Below, one piece after another: positions 19,034-28,228 of a stretch of 64,000 nt of DNA. Both the position numbers and the translations under genes were made by a program. The notes below the pieces were generated by a model. It was not told the origin of the DNA. It worked only from the letters and a program-made list of their open reading frames with translations, and ran no database searches. Numbering within the stretch: the stretch's first letter is position 1; every line of letters starts with the position of its first letter. The DNA is taken from assembly GCA_016788295.1 (NCBI GenBank), contig JAEUSY010000061.1, positions 124,001-188,000 on the forward strand, read 5' to 3'. The stretch comes from Flavobacteriales bacterium (GTDB lineage Bacteria; Bacteroidota; Bacteroidia; Flavobacteriales_F; PHOS-HE28).

Positions 19034-20440
19034 ATGACGAAGATCAAGTTCGGAACCGATGGCTGGCGTGCCATCATCGCCCAGGAGTTCACCGTGGACA
19101 ACGTAGCCCGTGTGAGCGTTGCCGTTGCTGCCTGGGTGAAGCGCAATTTTCCGAACGACCCCTCCATCGTTCTCGGCCACGACTGCCGTTTTGCCGGAGA
19201 ACTGTTCGCAGAGACCGCTGCGAAAGTGTTCATTGGAGAAGGCATCCGGGTGCACATGGCCAAAGGTTTCGTGAGCACCCCCATGGTTTCTTTGGGGGCC
19301 AACAGGCTTCAGGCGGGTATGGGAGTGATACTGACCGCCAGTCACAACCCTCCGAGCTATAACGGGTATAAGCTGAAGGGTATTCATGGTGGGCCGTTGA
19401 TCCCGGAGCATGTACAGGAGGTGGAGGATATGATCCCAGACGTGCATGGGGTGGACCTGAGCGCCATCGACCTTGCCGCTGCCGAAGCGAACGGCATGCT
19501 TCGCTTCGTGGACCTGGAATCCATGTATGTGGAGCATGTGGAGAACAGCTTCGACATGAAGGCGATCCGCGAGTGCGGCATGCGCTGGGGGTACGATGCC
19601 ATGTATGGTGCCGGCCAGAACGTGGTGCGCCGCATCCTTCCCAGCGCAAGCATGTTGCATTGCGAATACAACCCTTCGTTCCTAGGACAGGCACCTGAGC
19701 CCATCCACAAGAACCTCTTGGAGTTCAGCGAACTGATCAAGAAGGGCGGCATTGATTGCGGTTTGGCCACGGATGGAGATGCCGATCGTATCGGCTTATA
19801 CAACGGCAAGGGCGAGTTCATTGACTCGCACCATATCATCCTGTTGCTTATCCACTACCTCGTGAAGTACAAGAAGTTCACGGGCAAAGTGGTCGTAGCG
19901 TTCAGCGCCACCCCGAAGGTGAAGAAGATGTGCGCGCATTATGGGCTCGACTACCAGGTTACCAAGATCGGCTTCAAGTGGATCTGCGGGATCATGATAA
20001 CCGAAGATGTACTGTTGGGTGGTGAAGAGAGCGGAGGCATTGCCATCAAGGGCCACATCCCAGAACGCGATGGCATTTGGATGGGCCTCACCATTTGGGA
20101 GTTCATGGCCAAGAGCGGAAAGACCTTGGACGAGCTGATCCAGGAGGTGTACGCTATTGTGGGTCCGTTCGCCTACGACCGCAACGATCTCCACATCAGT
20201 GAGACGCTGAAACAGGATGTGCTACGGAACTGCAATGAAGGTCGCTACACGGCTTTCGGGGATCTGACCGTGCGCAGGGTGGAGACCATTGATGGGTATA
20301 AATTCCACTTCGACAACGATCAGTGGCTGATGATCAGGGCCAGTGGCACCGAGCCGGTATTGCGTTGTTATGCGGAGTCGGACACGCTGGCGAACGCGAA
20401 GAGGATCCTGGAGGCCTGTCGCAAGCAGATCGGTGCCTGA
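19034..20440 (+). CDS. Phosphoglucomutase/phosphomannomutase family enzyme
   Basis: An alpha-D-phosphohexomutase interconverting hexose 1- and 6-phosphates. The start was chosen at MTKIKFGTDGWRA; the frame is open further upstream, but the family begins here. The four family signatures are present: phosphoserine loop TASHNPPSYNGYK, metal-binding DGDADRIG, sugar-binding GGEESGGI and phosphate-binding RASGTEPVLRCYAES. 468 residues. Substrate preference (glucose, mannose or glucosamine) cannot be decided from the motifs. Confidence 0.9.
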   Translation: MTKIKFGTDGWRAIIAQEFTVDNVARVSVAVAAWVKRNFPNDPSIVLGHDCRFAGELFAETAAKVFIGEGIRVHMAKGFVSTPMVSLGANRLQAGMGVILTASHNPPSYNGYKLKGIHGGPLIPEHVQEVEDMIPDVHGVDLSAIDLAAAEANGMLRFVDLESMYVEHVENSFDMKAIRECGMRWGYDAMYGAGQNVVRRILPSASMLHCEYNPSFLGQAPEPIHKNLLEFSELIKKGGIDCGLATDGDADRIGLYNGKGEFIDSHHIILLLIHYLVKYKKFTGKVVVAFSATPKVKKMCAHYGLDYQVTKIGFKWICGIMITEDVLLGGEESGGIAIKGHIPERDGIWMGLTIWEFMAKSGKTLDELIQEVYAIVGPFAYDRNDLHISETLKQDVLRNCNEGRYTAFGDLTVRRVETIDGYKFHFDNDQWLMIRASGTEPVLRCYAESDTLANAKRILEACRKQIGA

Positions 20441-20445
20441 GCGGG

Positions 20446-23400
20446 CTACTTGATGAACCGGGCAGAACCGAGTGGAAGGCCCTCAATGTCCAGGAGCATC
20501 AATGTGTAGGTGCCTGTGGATAGATTTTCGATCTGTCGACCGCTTAACCGGCCAATAGTGGCATTCGTCTCGATCACCGTACGGCCGTTCGAGTCGATGA
20601 TCCGTGCCAGTATGACGCCTTCGATATCGTTGGGCCATGAGATGGCGTCCACCACGGGATTGGGCCAGATCATGAGGCCCTTGGGACTCCGTTCGATAGC
20701 GATGGTGGGGGAGGTTCCCTGACCTCCATCCTGATCGATCATCCGAAGCCGGTAATAGATGGTCCCTGAGCGGGTAAGCGGGTCAAGGAAGTGGTATTCA
20801 ATGGGGACCAATGAATTGCCGCTGGCGGAAACGCGGCCGACCTCAACAAATCGTCCGTCCCCCATGTCGCGTTCCACGGCAAAGGCGGCCGCCCCGGACT
20901 CAGTAGCAGTGGTCCAATTGAGCATGTTCCCGCTCTCGATGGCGGTTCCATCAAAGGAGAGCAGCTCCACGGGAAGTATGCCTATGTCGCCGATGCCTGA
21001 AGCATAGCCATAGAACCATCTGCTGAAGCGTTGGCCGTCGATCAGTTTGTTCATCCGGTATTCCACCCGAACACGCCATTTGTAGCGCAGGAAACCGGGT
21101 GCCTTAAGGATCAATTGTTTGATCTCCGTGCCTGCAAGAGGCAACATGGTCCATGCGGCGCTGGAGCCTGTGGATGCCATGCTGTTGGTGATCGGGCTTC
21201 CGGAGTATGGCTGGCCTTCATGTACCACCTCCCAATGCAACTTGGCCATGGTGCGCTGGATCGGACTGCGAGCCCTGTGTCCTATGCCAAAGTGGTTATA
21301 GTCATCAAAGTCGACCGAGTTGGTCGATATGGGCAGGACCAGATCGGCTTGATATTGTCTGCTTAATCGGTCAAGGCCTCGGTCCAGATTGCCATGATGA
21401 CAGAAAACGGCCCCCTCATTGGCGAATGAGGGTGAAGCGCCAGGGGCACCAACGATAATGTCGGAATAGCCATCTCCGTCCACATCGCCCCCCCCGGCCA
21501 CACTGGTGCCGAATAGCATGCCAACAACGTTTGATTCAATGGCTTGATTCGCACCCACGAGCGTTGGTGAGCCCAAGTACATGAGCACCCGGCCCTCAAG
21601 TGATTGGCCATTCGTGGTCTCTGGCGCACCTATGAGCAAGTCGGCATAGCCATCTCCGTTGACGTCACCTGCCTCCGCGACAACGCGACCCATGCGAGCG
21701 CCGGCCAAGTTGTATTCAATTCCGGTAGGCGAAGCAGCTACAACCCCACCAGCGGATCCTCTGTAAATGAAGACAGCTCCTTCGCTGGCTTGCCCATTTG
21801 TCCAGTTGTCAATGCCGACGGCCACTTCGAAGAAACCGTCTCCGTTCATGTCGCCTGCTCCTGCAACACTGATACCCATACGCGCGTTGGCCTGATTGCG
21901 TTCAAGTTGCGCTTGGACAACGGGATTGAGTTGGCCGGGGGCACCATGATAGATGAATGCGGCACCTTCATTGGCTTGGCCGTTGGTGAACAATGGAGCA
22001 CCGATGACTATATCAGAACGTCCATCGCCATTGACGTCTCCGGCGGTGGCAACAGCTGCTCCGAACCTTGAACCTGCAGGTCCTGTAAGCGTTATTGTTA
22101 CAGTAAATGGAAGCGAATTGGGGTCCCCTTGATACACTTGGACCAGATTCGCCGAAGGCGCGCCCACAAGCACTTCAGAGAATCCGTCGCCGTTCGTATC
22201 GCCAGCAGTTGCCACGCTTGCACCGAACTCCGCCCCCGCTGTTCCGGTCCACGTCAATGCTGGTGTGGTGGAAAGCCCTGCAGCGGAGCCCAAGTAGACG
22301 TAGGCGGCACCTGTGCCTGCTGAAAGAGGAGCACCCACCACAAGATCGGCATATCCGTCGCCATTGATATCACCTGCGCTGGCCACTGATGCGCCGTATC
22401 GAGCGCCGGCCACATTGGCCTCCAAGGTCAATGATGGAGTGGCGGAAAGGCCATTGGTCCCGCCGTAATGCACATAAACGACCCCTTCACCAGCCTGCCC
22501 ATTGGATGCATCAGGTGCGCCTACTGCCATGTCCGAGTAGCCGTCACCATTCAGGTCGCCTGTGTTGGCCACAGAGGTGCCCGAACGAGCGCCTGATTGA
22601 CCACTGTAGCGCGTAAGTGTTGGGGTATTGGCAAGATTATAGGTTCCGCCATGGAAGCCCAAGGCAGCTCCAGCACCACCGAAAAGCCGCATGCCCACCA
22701 TGAAGTCACTGTATCCATCACCGTTCACATCCCCCATGGTCCGCACGCTTTCGCCCATGTTGGCGCCGGCCACATTGTATTCGTACAAAGCGAAAGCAGC
22801 GGTGGGTATACCTGCTGATGAGCCTAGAAATAAATAAGCCGCTCCCTCTTGCGTCTGACCGCTGGTGAATGTCACTGCGCCAACGATCAGGTCAGCATAC
22901 CCATCTCCGTTGACATCACCGGCGGTGGAAACACTGCGTCCGAACCACGCATTCACACTATTGCTCTGTAGTGTCGTGGCAGGTGTGGTATTCACGCCTG
23001 TGGCCGAGCCGTGGAAGACAAAAGCGGTGCCCTCCTGGGTCTGGCCTCCGATATTGTCTCTCCAATCCCCTACCACCACATCGCTAAACCCGTCGCCATT
23101 GACATCGCCCGCGTGGGATACCGCCCAACCAAAGAACGAACTGATCCCCAATGAACTGAGCGTGGTGCTTGGTGCCGGATTAAGCCCACCGCCAACAAGA
23201 CCGCCAGTGGAGCCGTGATAGATATACGCAACGCCATTATCCGTGCCGTTGGCAGTCAAGTAATCATATCTATATGCCCCAACAATGATATCGCTGAACC
23301 CATCCCCATTGACGTCTCCTGCGCCGCTCACGGACGAGCCGAACTGAGCAGCTCCTTGATCCCGTGAGAGCCTGTGGGTGGCAGTGGTATTCACACCGGT

Positions 23401-24624
23401 GGCGTTTCCCAAGAACACATAAGCAGCGCCAGCATTCGTGCTCGGGAAAGGTGCCAGCCAAGCGCCGCAGACAACGTCGCTGAATCCATCATTATTAATA
23501 TCTCCTGCGCAAGCCACACTGTAGCCCATGTAGTTATTCGCCGAGTTTGGCTGGAGTATGACATGTGGCGTGTTGGTGACACCGGTTGCTGAGCCTAGGT
23601 AGATGAATGCACCTCCTTCATTGGCTTGGCCATTGGAATAAGTGCTTGCTCCGATGATCAGATCGCCGTATCCATCACCGTTCAGGTCGCCAGCATTCGC
23701 CACGGAATAGCCGAATTGAATGCCGGCCAAATTGGGTTCCAGAATGACATTGGGTGTGGTGCCGATGCCCGTGGGACTTCCATAGTACACGTAACACAGC
23801 CCTTCATTGGTCTGGCCATTACTGGCTTGACTTGCTCCGACCACGACATCACTATAGCCATCACCGTTCAGGTCGCCGGCCGTACTGACAGAAGCTCCGA
23901 AACCACCACTTGTTATGGTTCCGGTAAGTAACACGGTCGGTGAACCAGCGATCGGGTCAATGGTTATCGGATAGGTCGCACTTTCATCATCCACATCAAT
24001 GCAGATGCCGTTCGGACTGTCTGAAGAAACGCGCATACACGCATCAAGCACCTCGCCGCAGGCATCCCATACCTTCAGTCCCTTATAATGCAGCGTAGTG
24101 CGTCCAAGGTGGTCGGTGAACTCTACGTCGCCTCCGGAATTGATCACTGGTTTAGCGCCTTTCGCGATATTCAAGGATACGGTCACTGGACCGTGACCCT
24201 CTAGCCGTTGGCGAATGATGAAGTTTTGCCGAAGGCCTTCCGGACCGTGCTCATATTGGATATCCCAGCCATTGCCAAGGTACCAGAGGTCATCGCTCTG
24301 AGCACAGACTTCGCCGCCTCTCCATGGCAGCATTGCCGCATTCGTTCTGGACAGGCTGCCCACGTCAAGGGTCAATGACCATGCGTGTTTAACGGAACCG
24401 CTTGATGAAATCGTGAAACCTCGCTGAGAAACGACCGCATCAAAACCATGCGCCTGGTTTACCACCAAATGTTCGTCCGCGTGTCCGGTGGGACCGAAGC
24501 GCCATTCTTGAGCAGCCAGATAGTCCATCGCTTCCTGCCCCAGACCAAGGTCCATTTGTTGTCCTAGGGAAGGGACAATGGATGCCATTCCCGCCAACAG
24601 GCAGAGAGCGAACTTGCGGAACAT
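20446..24624 (-). CDS. Giant FG-GAP (integrin alpha-like) T9SS-exported protein
   Basis: About 1392 residues from the chosen Met (MFRKFALCLL, signal peptide ending PSLGQQ); an upstream in-frame Met at 24678 adds 18 residues. Fourteen FG-GAP units are visible, each with a Ca-binding DxNGDG core such as GDLNGDGYSDVVVGA. Fourteen fits two seven-bladed propellers. The C-terminus is a T9SS sorting domain (IWPNPVVDAISW...GTYTLMLL). Probably a calcium-stabilised surface protein or adhesin; the ligand is unknown. Its tail faces the phosphohexomutase tail, six bases away. Confidence 0.85.
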   Translation of the reverse strand: MFRKFALCLLAGMASIVPSLGQQMDLGLGQEAMDYLAAQEWRFGPTGHADEHLVVNQAHGFDAVVSQRGFTISSSGSVKHAWSLTLDVGSLSRTNAAMLPWRGGEVCAQSDDLWYLGNGWDIQYEHGPEGLRQNFIIRQRLEGHGPVTVSLNIAKGAKPVINSGGDVEFTDHLGRTTLHYKGLKVWDACGEVLDACMRVSSDSPNGICIDVDDESATYPITIDPIAGSPTVLLTGTITSGGFGASVSTAGDLNGDGYSDVVVGASQASNGQTNEGLCYVYYGSPTGIGTTPNVILEPNLAGIQFGYSVANAGDLNGDGYGDLIIGASTYSNGQANEGGAFIYLGSATGVTNTPHVILQPNSANNYMGYSVACAGDINNDGFSDVVCGAWLAPFPSTNAGAAYVFLGNATGVNTTATHRLSRDQGAAQFGSSVSGAGDVNGDGFSDIIVGAYRYDYLTANGTDNGVAYIYHGSTGGLVGGGLNPAPSTTLSSLGISSFFGWAVSHAGDVNGDGFSDVVVGDWRDNIGGQTQEGTAFVFHGSATGVNTTPATTLQSNSVNAWFGRSVSTAGDVNGDGYADLIVGAVTFTSGQTQEGAAYLFLGSSAGIPTAAFALYEYNVAGANMGESVRTMGDVNGDGYSDFMVGMRLFGGAGAALGFHGGTYNLANTPTLTRYSGQSGARSGTSVANTGDLNGDGYSDMAVGAPDASNGQAGEGVVYVHYGGTNGLSATPSLTLEANVAGARYGASVASAGDINGDGYADLVVGAPLSAGTGAAYVYLGSAAGLSTTPALTWTGTAGAEFGASVATAGDTNGDGFSEVLVGAPSANLVQVYQGDPNSLPFTVTITLTGPAGSRFGAAVATAGDVNGDGRSDIVIGAPLFTNGQANEGAAFIYHGAPGQLNPVVQAQLERNQANARMGISVAGAGDMNGDGFFEVAVGIDNWTNGQASEGAVFIYRGSAGGVVAASPTGIEYNLAGARMGRVVAEAGDVNGDGYADLLIGAPETTNGQSLEGRVLMYLGSPTLVGANQAIESNVVGMLFGTSVAGGGDVDGDGYSDIIVGAPGASPSFANEGAVFCHHGNLDRGLDRLSRQYQADLVLPISTNSVDFDDYNHFGIGHRARSPIQRTMAKLHWEVVHEGQPYSGSPITNSMASTGSSAAWTMLPLAGTEIKQLILKAPGFLRYKWRVRVEYRMNKLIDGQRFSRWFYGYASGIGDIGILPVELLSFDGTAIESGNMLNWTTATESGAAAFAVERDMGDGRFVEVGRVSASGNSLVPIEYHFLDPLTRSGTIYYRLRMIDQDGGQGTSPTIAIERSPKGLMIWPNPVVDAISWPNDIEGVILARIIDSNGRTVIETNATIGRLSGRQIENLSTGTYTLMLLDIEGLPLGSARFIK

Positions 24625-24751
24625 ACCAGAGCGTATCGGTGATCTTATCGGGTACAAGTTACGAAATTGGCCCCACAAAAGCCAGCCTCATCTTGCATAT
24701 GGTGTTGGTCCACAGGTGCTTTACATGGGTATAAAGGGTGCGGTATTGCCA

Positions 24752-25669
24752 ATGGTTGCGGCCATCTTCGGTTCCCGATATGCATTCATGCTGTGCTCGG
24801 TGGGTGCTTTCCTTTCATGCATGGATGCCAGTGCGCAGGTATACGATGGGGATACCTTGACGTATCCACAGGAACCACGTTGCCTGCGTAATACGGGAAT
24901 TCTTGTTGGCGCATCCATGGTAGGTACTTTGATCATACTTGATCAGGCCTGGTATGCCGAATATGAGCGCAGCCCGATGCACTCCTTCGATGATAGTGGG
25001 GAATGGCTGCAGATGGATAAGGTCGGACACTTCTTCAGTGCCTACACCCTGGGCTCATGGGGGCATGCGCTCATGCAACGCTGCGGGGCTTCAACCGGCT
25101 CAGCACGCTGGGTGGGTGGGAGCCTCGGGTTCTTCTTCCTTACAGGCGTGGAATTGCTGGACGGCACTTCCGCGGGTTGGGGGTTCTCTTGGAGCGATAT
25201 GGCGGCCAATTCGATAGGGACCGGCCTCTTCATTGGACAGGATGCTCTTTGGGGCGAACAGCGCATCGTGGCCAAGTTCTCTGCACACCTGACACCCTAT
25301 GCGGAACAGTCGCCTGACCTCTTGGGAAGCAGCACCATGGAGCGCTTCCTGAAGGATTACAATGGCCAGACCATTTGGCTGAGCGCCAACCTCCACCGGT
25401 TCATGCCGCGAGCAGGGTTGCCCCAATGGTTAAGTGTTTCGGTAGGGTATGGTGCCGAAGGGATGGTGTCCGCATTTCCGCCCGAGGAAGGCGGTGATCC
25501 ATGGTACCGCCAAATTTATCTGGCACCGGATATCGACCTGGCACGCATCAAGGTCAGATCACGCGCATTGCGTACGGCGCTTTTTGTGCTGGGAAGTATA
25601 AAGTTTCCTTTGCCAGCCTTGGAATTCACAAGTAATGGGCAGGTGAACGCCCACTGGGTGGTTTTCTGA
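24752..25669 (+). CDS. DUF2279-type exported protein of unknown function (YfiM-like)
   Basis: About 305 residues from MVAAIFGSRYAF, whose hydrophobic start reads as a signal peptide ending near CMDASAQ; ATG 24725 is an alternative start. The central sequence QMDKVGHFFSAYTLGSWGHAL, together with a GWGFSWSDMAANSIG segment, matches the DUF2279 family of predicted envelope proteins. The function is not known. Divergent from the FG-GAP gene, and its stop abuts the NUDIX gene stop. Confidence 0.65.
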   Translation: MVAAIFGSRYAFMLCSVGAFLSCMDASAQVYDGDTLTYPQEPRCLRNTGILVGASMVGTLIILDQAWYAEYERSPMHSFDDSGEWLQMDKVGHFFSAYTLGSWGHALMQRCGASTGSARWVGGSLGFFFLTGVELLDGTSAGWGFSWSDMAANSIGTGLFIGQDALWGEQRIVAKFSAHLTPYAEQSPDLLGSSTMERFLKDYNGQTIWLSANLHRFMPRAGLPQWLSVSVGYGAEGMVSAFPPEEGGDPWYRQIYLAPDIDLARIKVRSRALRTALFVLGSIKFPLPALEFTSNGQVNAHWVVF

Positions 25670-26242
25670 TCAAAGCCGCAAAGCGCCTTCGTACAGAAGC
25701 AGCTTCACTTTAAGCACGGCCGCCACGGTCAGGCTGTCACGGACATCGCCACGCATCACCATCCCATACAGTTCATCGAAGGGCACCATCCGCAGTGCAA
25801 GGTCCTCATTGTGGTCCGGTTCGGGCTTGTGGAAGGTGAGTCCTTGCGCAACGAAGATCACCGCATGCTCATCGCTAGCACTATTGCTCAGGTCCATTTC
25901 CAGCAAAGGGGTCCATTGTTCGGCAACGATACCGGCCTCTTCACGTAGTTCCCGTTTTGCACTGTCCAATGGGGGGAGGTCCCGTCGGCCACCTCCTTCG
26001 GGGATCTCCCAGCTGTAGGCCTTGATGGGGTAGCGGTACTGTCCAATGATCCACGTGTTCCCATCAGCATCCAAGGGGACCACCCCCACAGCAATGTTCT
26101 TGAAGTGGATCACCCCGTAGATGCCGTCCTGGCCGCTCGGGTCGATCACTTCATGATGGCTCACGCTGATCCAAGGCGTGGCGTAACGTTCTTCAATGCT
26201 CCGGGTCTTCCACGGACCGCGTTCTTCCACAATGGCCTTCAT
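25670..26242 (-). CDS. NUDIX hydrolase (ADP-ribose pyrophosphatase-like)
   Basis: 190 residues with a Nudix signature ending KRELREEAGI. The glutamate expected seven positions before the RE pair is replaced (the stretch reads GGGRRDLPPLDSAK), while the core REL.EE metal ligands are intact. Surrounding sequences (WIIGQYRYPIKAYSWEIPEGG) resemble ADP-ribose or GDP-sugar pyrophosphatases. A TATCTTCG box ends only six bases before the ATG, implying a leaderless transcript. Confidence 0.82.
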   Translation of the reverse strand: MKAIVEERGPWKTRSIEERYATPWISVSHHEVIDPSGQDGIYGVIHFKNIAVGVVPLDADGNTWIIGQYRYPIKAYSWEIPEGGGRRDLPPLDSAKRELREEAGIVAEQWTPLLEMDLSNSASDEHAVIFVAQGLTFHKPEPDHNEDLALRMVPFDELYGMVMRGDVRDSLTVAAVLKVKLLLYEGALRL

Positions 26243-26248
26243 GGCGGC

Positions 26249-26256
26249 CGAAGATA
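26249..26256 (-). promoter_or_regulatory. Promoter -7 box of the NUDIX gene, leaderless arrangement
   Basis: TATCTTCG on the - strand, six bases before the start codon. Transcription starting a few bases downstream would begin at or beside the ATG. Confidence 0.5.
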
Positions 26257-26266
26257 GAGGCGGGGG

Positions 26267-27052
26267 TCAACGATTTTCCTTGGGCAGGTCGAACCGGATG
26301 CTCACCTGCAGGATGCTCCGCACCCGCTGGCCTGCCTTCTGTCCAGGCAACCATTGGATCTTGTGCACCAAGCGCATGGCCTCATCGGTGCAACCTCCGC
26401 CCACATCCTCGATGGCGTGCAGGTTGCTGAGCGTGCCCGAGGGCTCCACCACGAACTCCAAGCGTACCGTGCCATCCAGACTGTAGCGGAACGCCTCGGG
26501 CGGATACCGCATGTTCTGGGCGATGTATTTGGGCAGGCCCGCCATACCATTGGGGATGACAGGTGCCACGAACACCTCCAATTGCTTGGCCTGGTACACC
26601 TGTATCGATGTGTCGGCAGGAAGTTTGAAGACAGCGTCCGTGCGCTCATGGCGCCCCTTCAGCCAGCGCTTGTACTTCGCGGGGTCGAACGGTACGGCGA
26701 GGTAATGGTCCTTTGGGGAGCACAATTCCCCGCTCGTGGCCGGCTTCCATCGCACCATGCGCACCAGACGGAGCGCCTCGGCATCACATTCCGGGCTCAA
26801 GGTCCGGCCCACTGAAATGTCGCGCAAAGTGCCGTCGGGTTCCAGGTGCACAGTGATCACCACTTCGCCTTTGATACCGGCCTCCAATGCGGCCGCAGGG
26901 TAGTGCAGTTCCTGCTCGAAGAGCTTATCCAAGGCTGTGCGCCCCCCAATGGCTACACAGGTTCCATTGGTCTGTGACCTCAAGGGAGTAACACCGATGA
27001 GGAGCAGGATGGTCGGTATGAGCGAGCGGCGCAGGTGGGAATGGACGATCAT
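26267..27052 (-). CDS. Exported protein with two TonB C-terminal-like domains
   Basis: About 261 residues from MIVHSHLRRSL (signal peptide ending LRSQ). Two similar halves each carry a TonB_C-like pattern: PAAALEAGIKGEVVITVHLE and YPPEAFRYSLDGTVRLEFVV, each followed by PDGTL/PSGTL and a Cys near the end (PECDAEAL, GGCTDEAM). No transmembrane anchor or proline-rich linker was seen, so it is not a classical TonB. It is divergent from the Smr gene with only 19 bases between the two starts. Confidence 0.75.
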   Translation of the reverse strand: MIVHSHLRRSLIPTILLLIGVTPLRSQTNGTCVAIGGRTALDKLFEQELHYPAAALEAGIKGEVVITVHLEPDGTLRDISVGRTLSPECDAEALRLVRMVRWKPATSGELCSPKDHYLAVPFDPAKYKRWLKGRHERTDAVFKLPADTSIQVYQAKQLEVFVAPVIPNGMAGLPKYIAQNMRYPPEAFRYSLDGTVRLEFVVEPSGTLSNLHAIEDVGGGCTDEAMRLVHKIQWLPGQKAGQRVRSILQVSIRFDLPKENR

Positions 27053-27059
27053 GGTCCTG

Positions 27060-27067
27060 TAAATTTG
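27060..27067 (+). promoter_or_regulatory. Promoter -7 box of the Smr-domain gene, leaderless arrangement
   Basis: TAAATTTG ending four bases before the ATG at 27072. The promoter upstream half must lie inside the divergent TonB-domain gene. Confidence 0.55.
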
Positions 27068-27071
27068 CGGA

Positions 27072-27659
27072 ATGTCCTCGTCAAAGTTCATGCCTGGCGA
27101 CCGTATCACCTTCCTCGATGAGGTAGGGGGCGGGGTCGTGCTGCAGGTTCTTGGAGCGAATATCGTTCGGGTAAGGACCGACGAGGGCTTTGAACTGGAC
27201 CGTTCCATTAAAGGGCTGGTTCGTGCCGATCGTGATCGTGAACAGGCGCTGACGCGGCTGAGCGACCATCAGGCCAGCCTAATCGCAGCCGACGATGTGC
27301 TTGAGGAGAAGAGGCGCAGGAAGGGGCAGGCGGCACGACCCGGTAAAACGCCCAAGAAGCCCGATGACCAGGGAATTGCCGAGGTGGACCTTCACCTGCA
27401 CGAACTTGTGGAGGATGAGACCCGCCTGAGCGATGGGGAGAAGTTGGAGTTCCAATTGCGCTATTTCGAGCGTGCCTTGGAATCAGCTATACGCAACGGT
27501 AAGCGGAAATTGATCGTCATACACGGTGTGGGGGAAGGGGTGTTGCGGGAAGAGGTGCGGCGCATGCTTCAGTATTACGATGGTGTGCAGTTCCATGATG
27601 CGGACATGCGACGCTATGGGGTGGGCGCCACGGAAGTGGTGATCCTTCGCCATCGCTGA
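27072..27659 (+). CDS. Smr-domain protein (DUF2027-like)
   Basis: 195 residues. An N-terminal beta-rich segment (GDRITFLDEVGGGVVLQV) precedes a charged linker and a C-terminal Smr domain with DLHLHELVED and IHGVGEGVLREEVRRML, the motifs of the Smr nuclease/nucleic-acid-binding fold also found at the end of MutS2. It lacks the MutS ATPase. Stand-alone Smr proteins may act on nucleic acids, for example in ribosome or RNA quality control, but no specific role can be assigned. Confidence 0.82.
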   Translation: MSSSKFMPGDRITFLDEVGGGVVLQVLGANIVRVRTDEGFELDRSIKGLVRADRDREQALTRLSDHQASLIAADDVLEEKRRRKGQAARPGKTPKKPDDQGIAEVDLHLHELVEDETRLSDGEKLEFQLRYFERALESAIRNGKRKLIVIHGVGEGVLREEVRRMLQYYDGVQFHDADMRRYGVGATEVVILRHR

Positions 27660-27690
27660 TCGTATGGTCCTTCGAGACGTTCATTGACAT

Positions 27691-28128
27691 CCTGTGCATC
27701 GCTCCATCGTCCCAGGTCTATGGCCTGGGGAGGAAAGTCCGGGCAGCATAGGGCACCATGCTTCCTAACGGGAAGGAGCGCGTTCGGGAACGGACGTGCT
27801 ACGGAAAGTGCCACAGAAAGGGAGACCGCCACAGGACCGCAAGGTCCGAGGCCTGAACTTGGCAAGGCCCGCCTTCGCCAAGGCTTCGGCGTGGCAAGGA
27901 TGAAAAGGTGAGGTAAGAGCTCACCAGTGCCCCGTGTGAGCGGGGCAGCTTGGTAAACCCCACGGGCTGAAAGACCATGTATACCGGGGTTCCGTCGCAA
28001 GGCGGATAAGGACGGCCCGTCCGATCCCGGAGGGTAGGTCGATAGAGGCGGCGTGCGAGCGACGTCCCAGATAGATGATGGAGGTCCTTCGCAAGAGGGA
28101 CACAGGACCCGGCTTATAGATGCACAGG
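27691..28128 (+). ncRNA. rnpB: RNase P RNA (bacterial type A)
   Basis: Catalytic RNA of tRNA 5' processing. Terminal helix P1 pairs CCTGTGCAT (27691-27699) with ATGCACAGG (28120-28128). Conserved core segments are GAGGAAAGTCCGGGC (27730-27744), the GTGCCACAGAAAG...GACCGCC block (from about 27809), GGTAAACCCCACGGG (from 27952), and the 3' core AGATAGATGATGG with ACAGGACCCGGCTTATAG. The hairpin at 27870-27899 carries a repeat found in protein genes elsewhere in the window. About 438 nt, on the long side for the type. Confidence 0.95.
27870..27899 (+). repeat. CGCCTTCGCC/GGCTTCGGCG repeat inside rnpB
   Basis: About 30 nt, partly palindromic. Related copies are at 56064-56090, 59299-59328 and 59963-59993 (some on the other strand). 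It sits in a peripheral hairpin of the RNase P RNA, which tolerates length variation. Confidence 0.6.
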
Positions 28129-28135
28129 CTTTATT

Positions 28136-28166
28136 GAAGGGCTCTTCGCAATGCGGAGGGCCCTTC
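28136..28166 (+). terminator. Hairpin terminator after rnpB
   Basis: Stem GAAGGGC/GCCCTTC, extended inward by further pairs around an AT-containing loop, then TTC. It is 8 nt after the P1 helix. The T-run is short. Confidence 0.6.
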
Positions 28167-28214
28167 TTCGTTCATGCTTGACGTTGTGGAACAAATGTTG
28201 CCATGCGCCTTCGG

Positions 28215-28222
28215 TACCTTTG
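28215..28222 (+). promoter_or_regulatory. Promoter -7 box for the 28229 gene
   Basis: TACCTTTG, six bases before the GTG start, again consistent with a leaderless message. Confidence 0.5.
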
Positions 28223-28228
28223 CACGCT

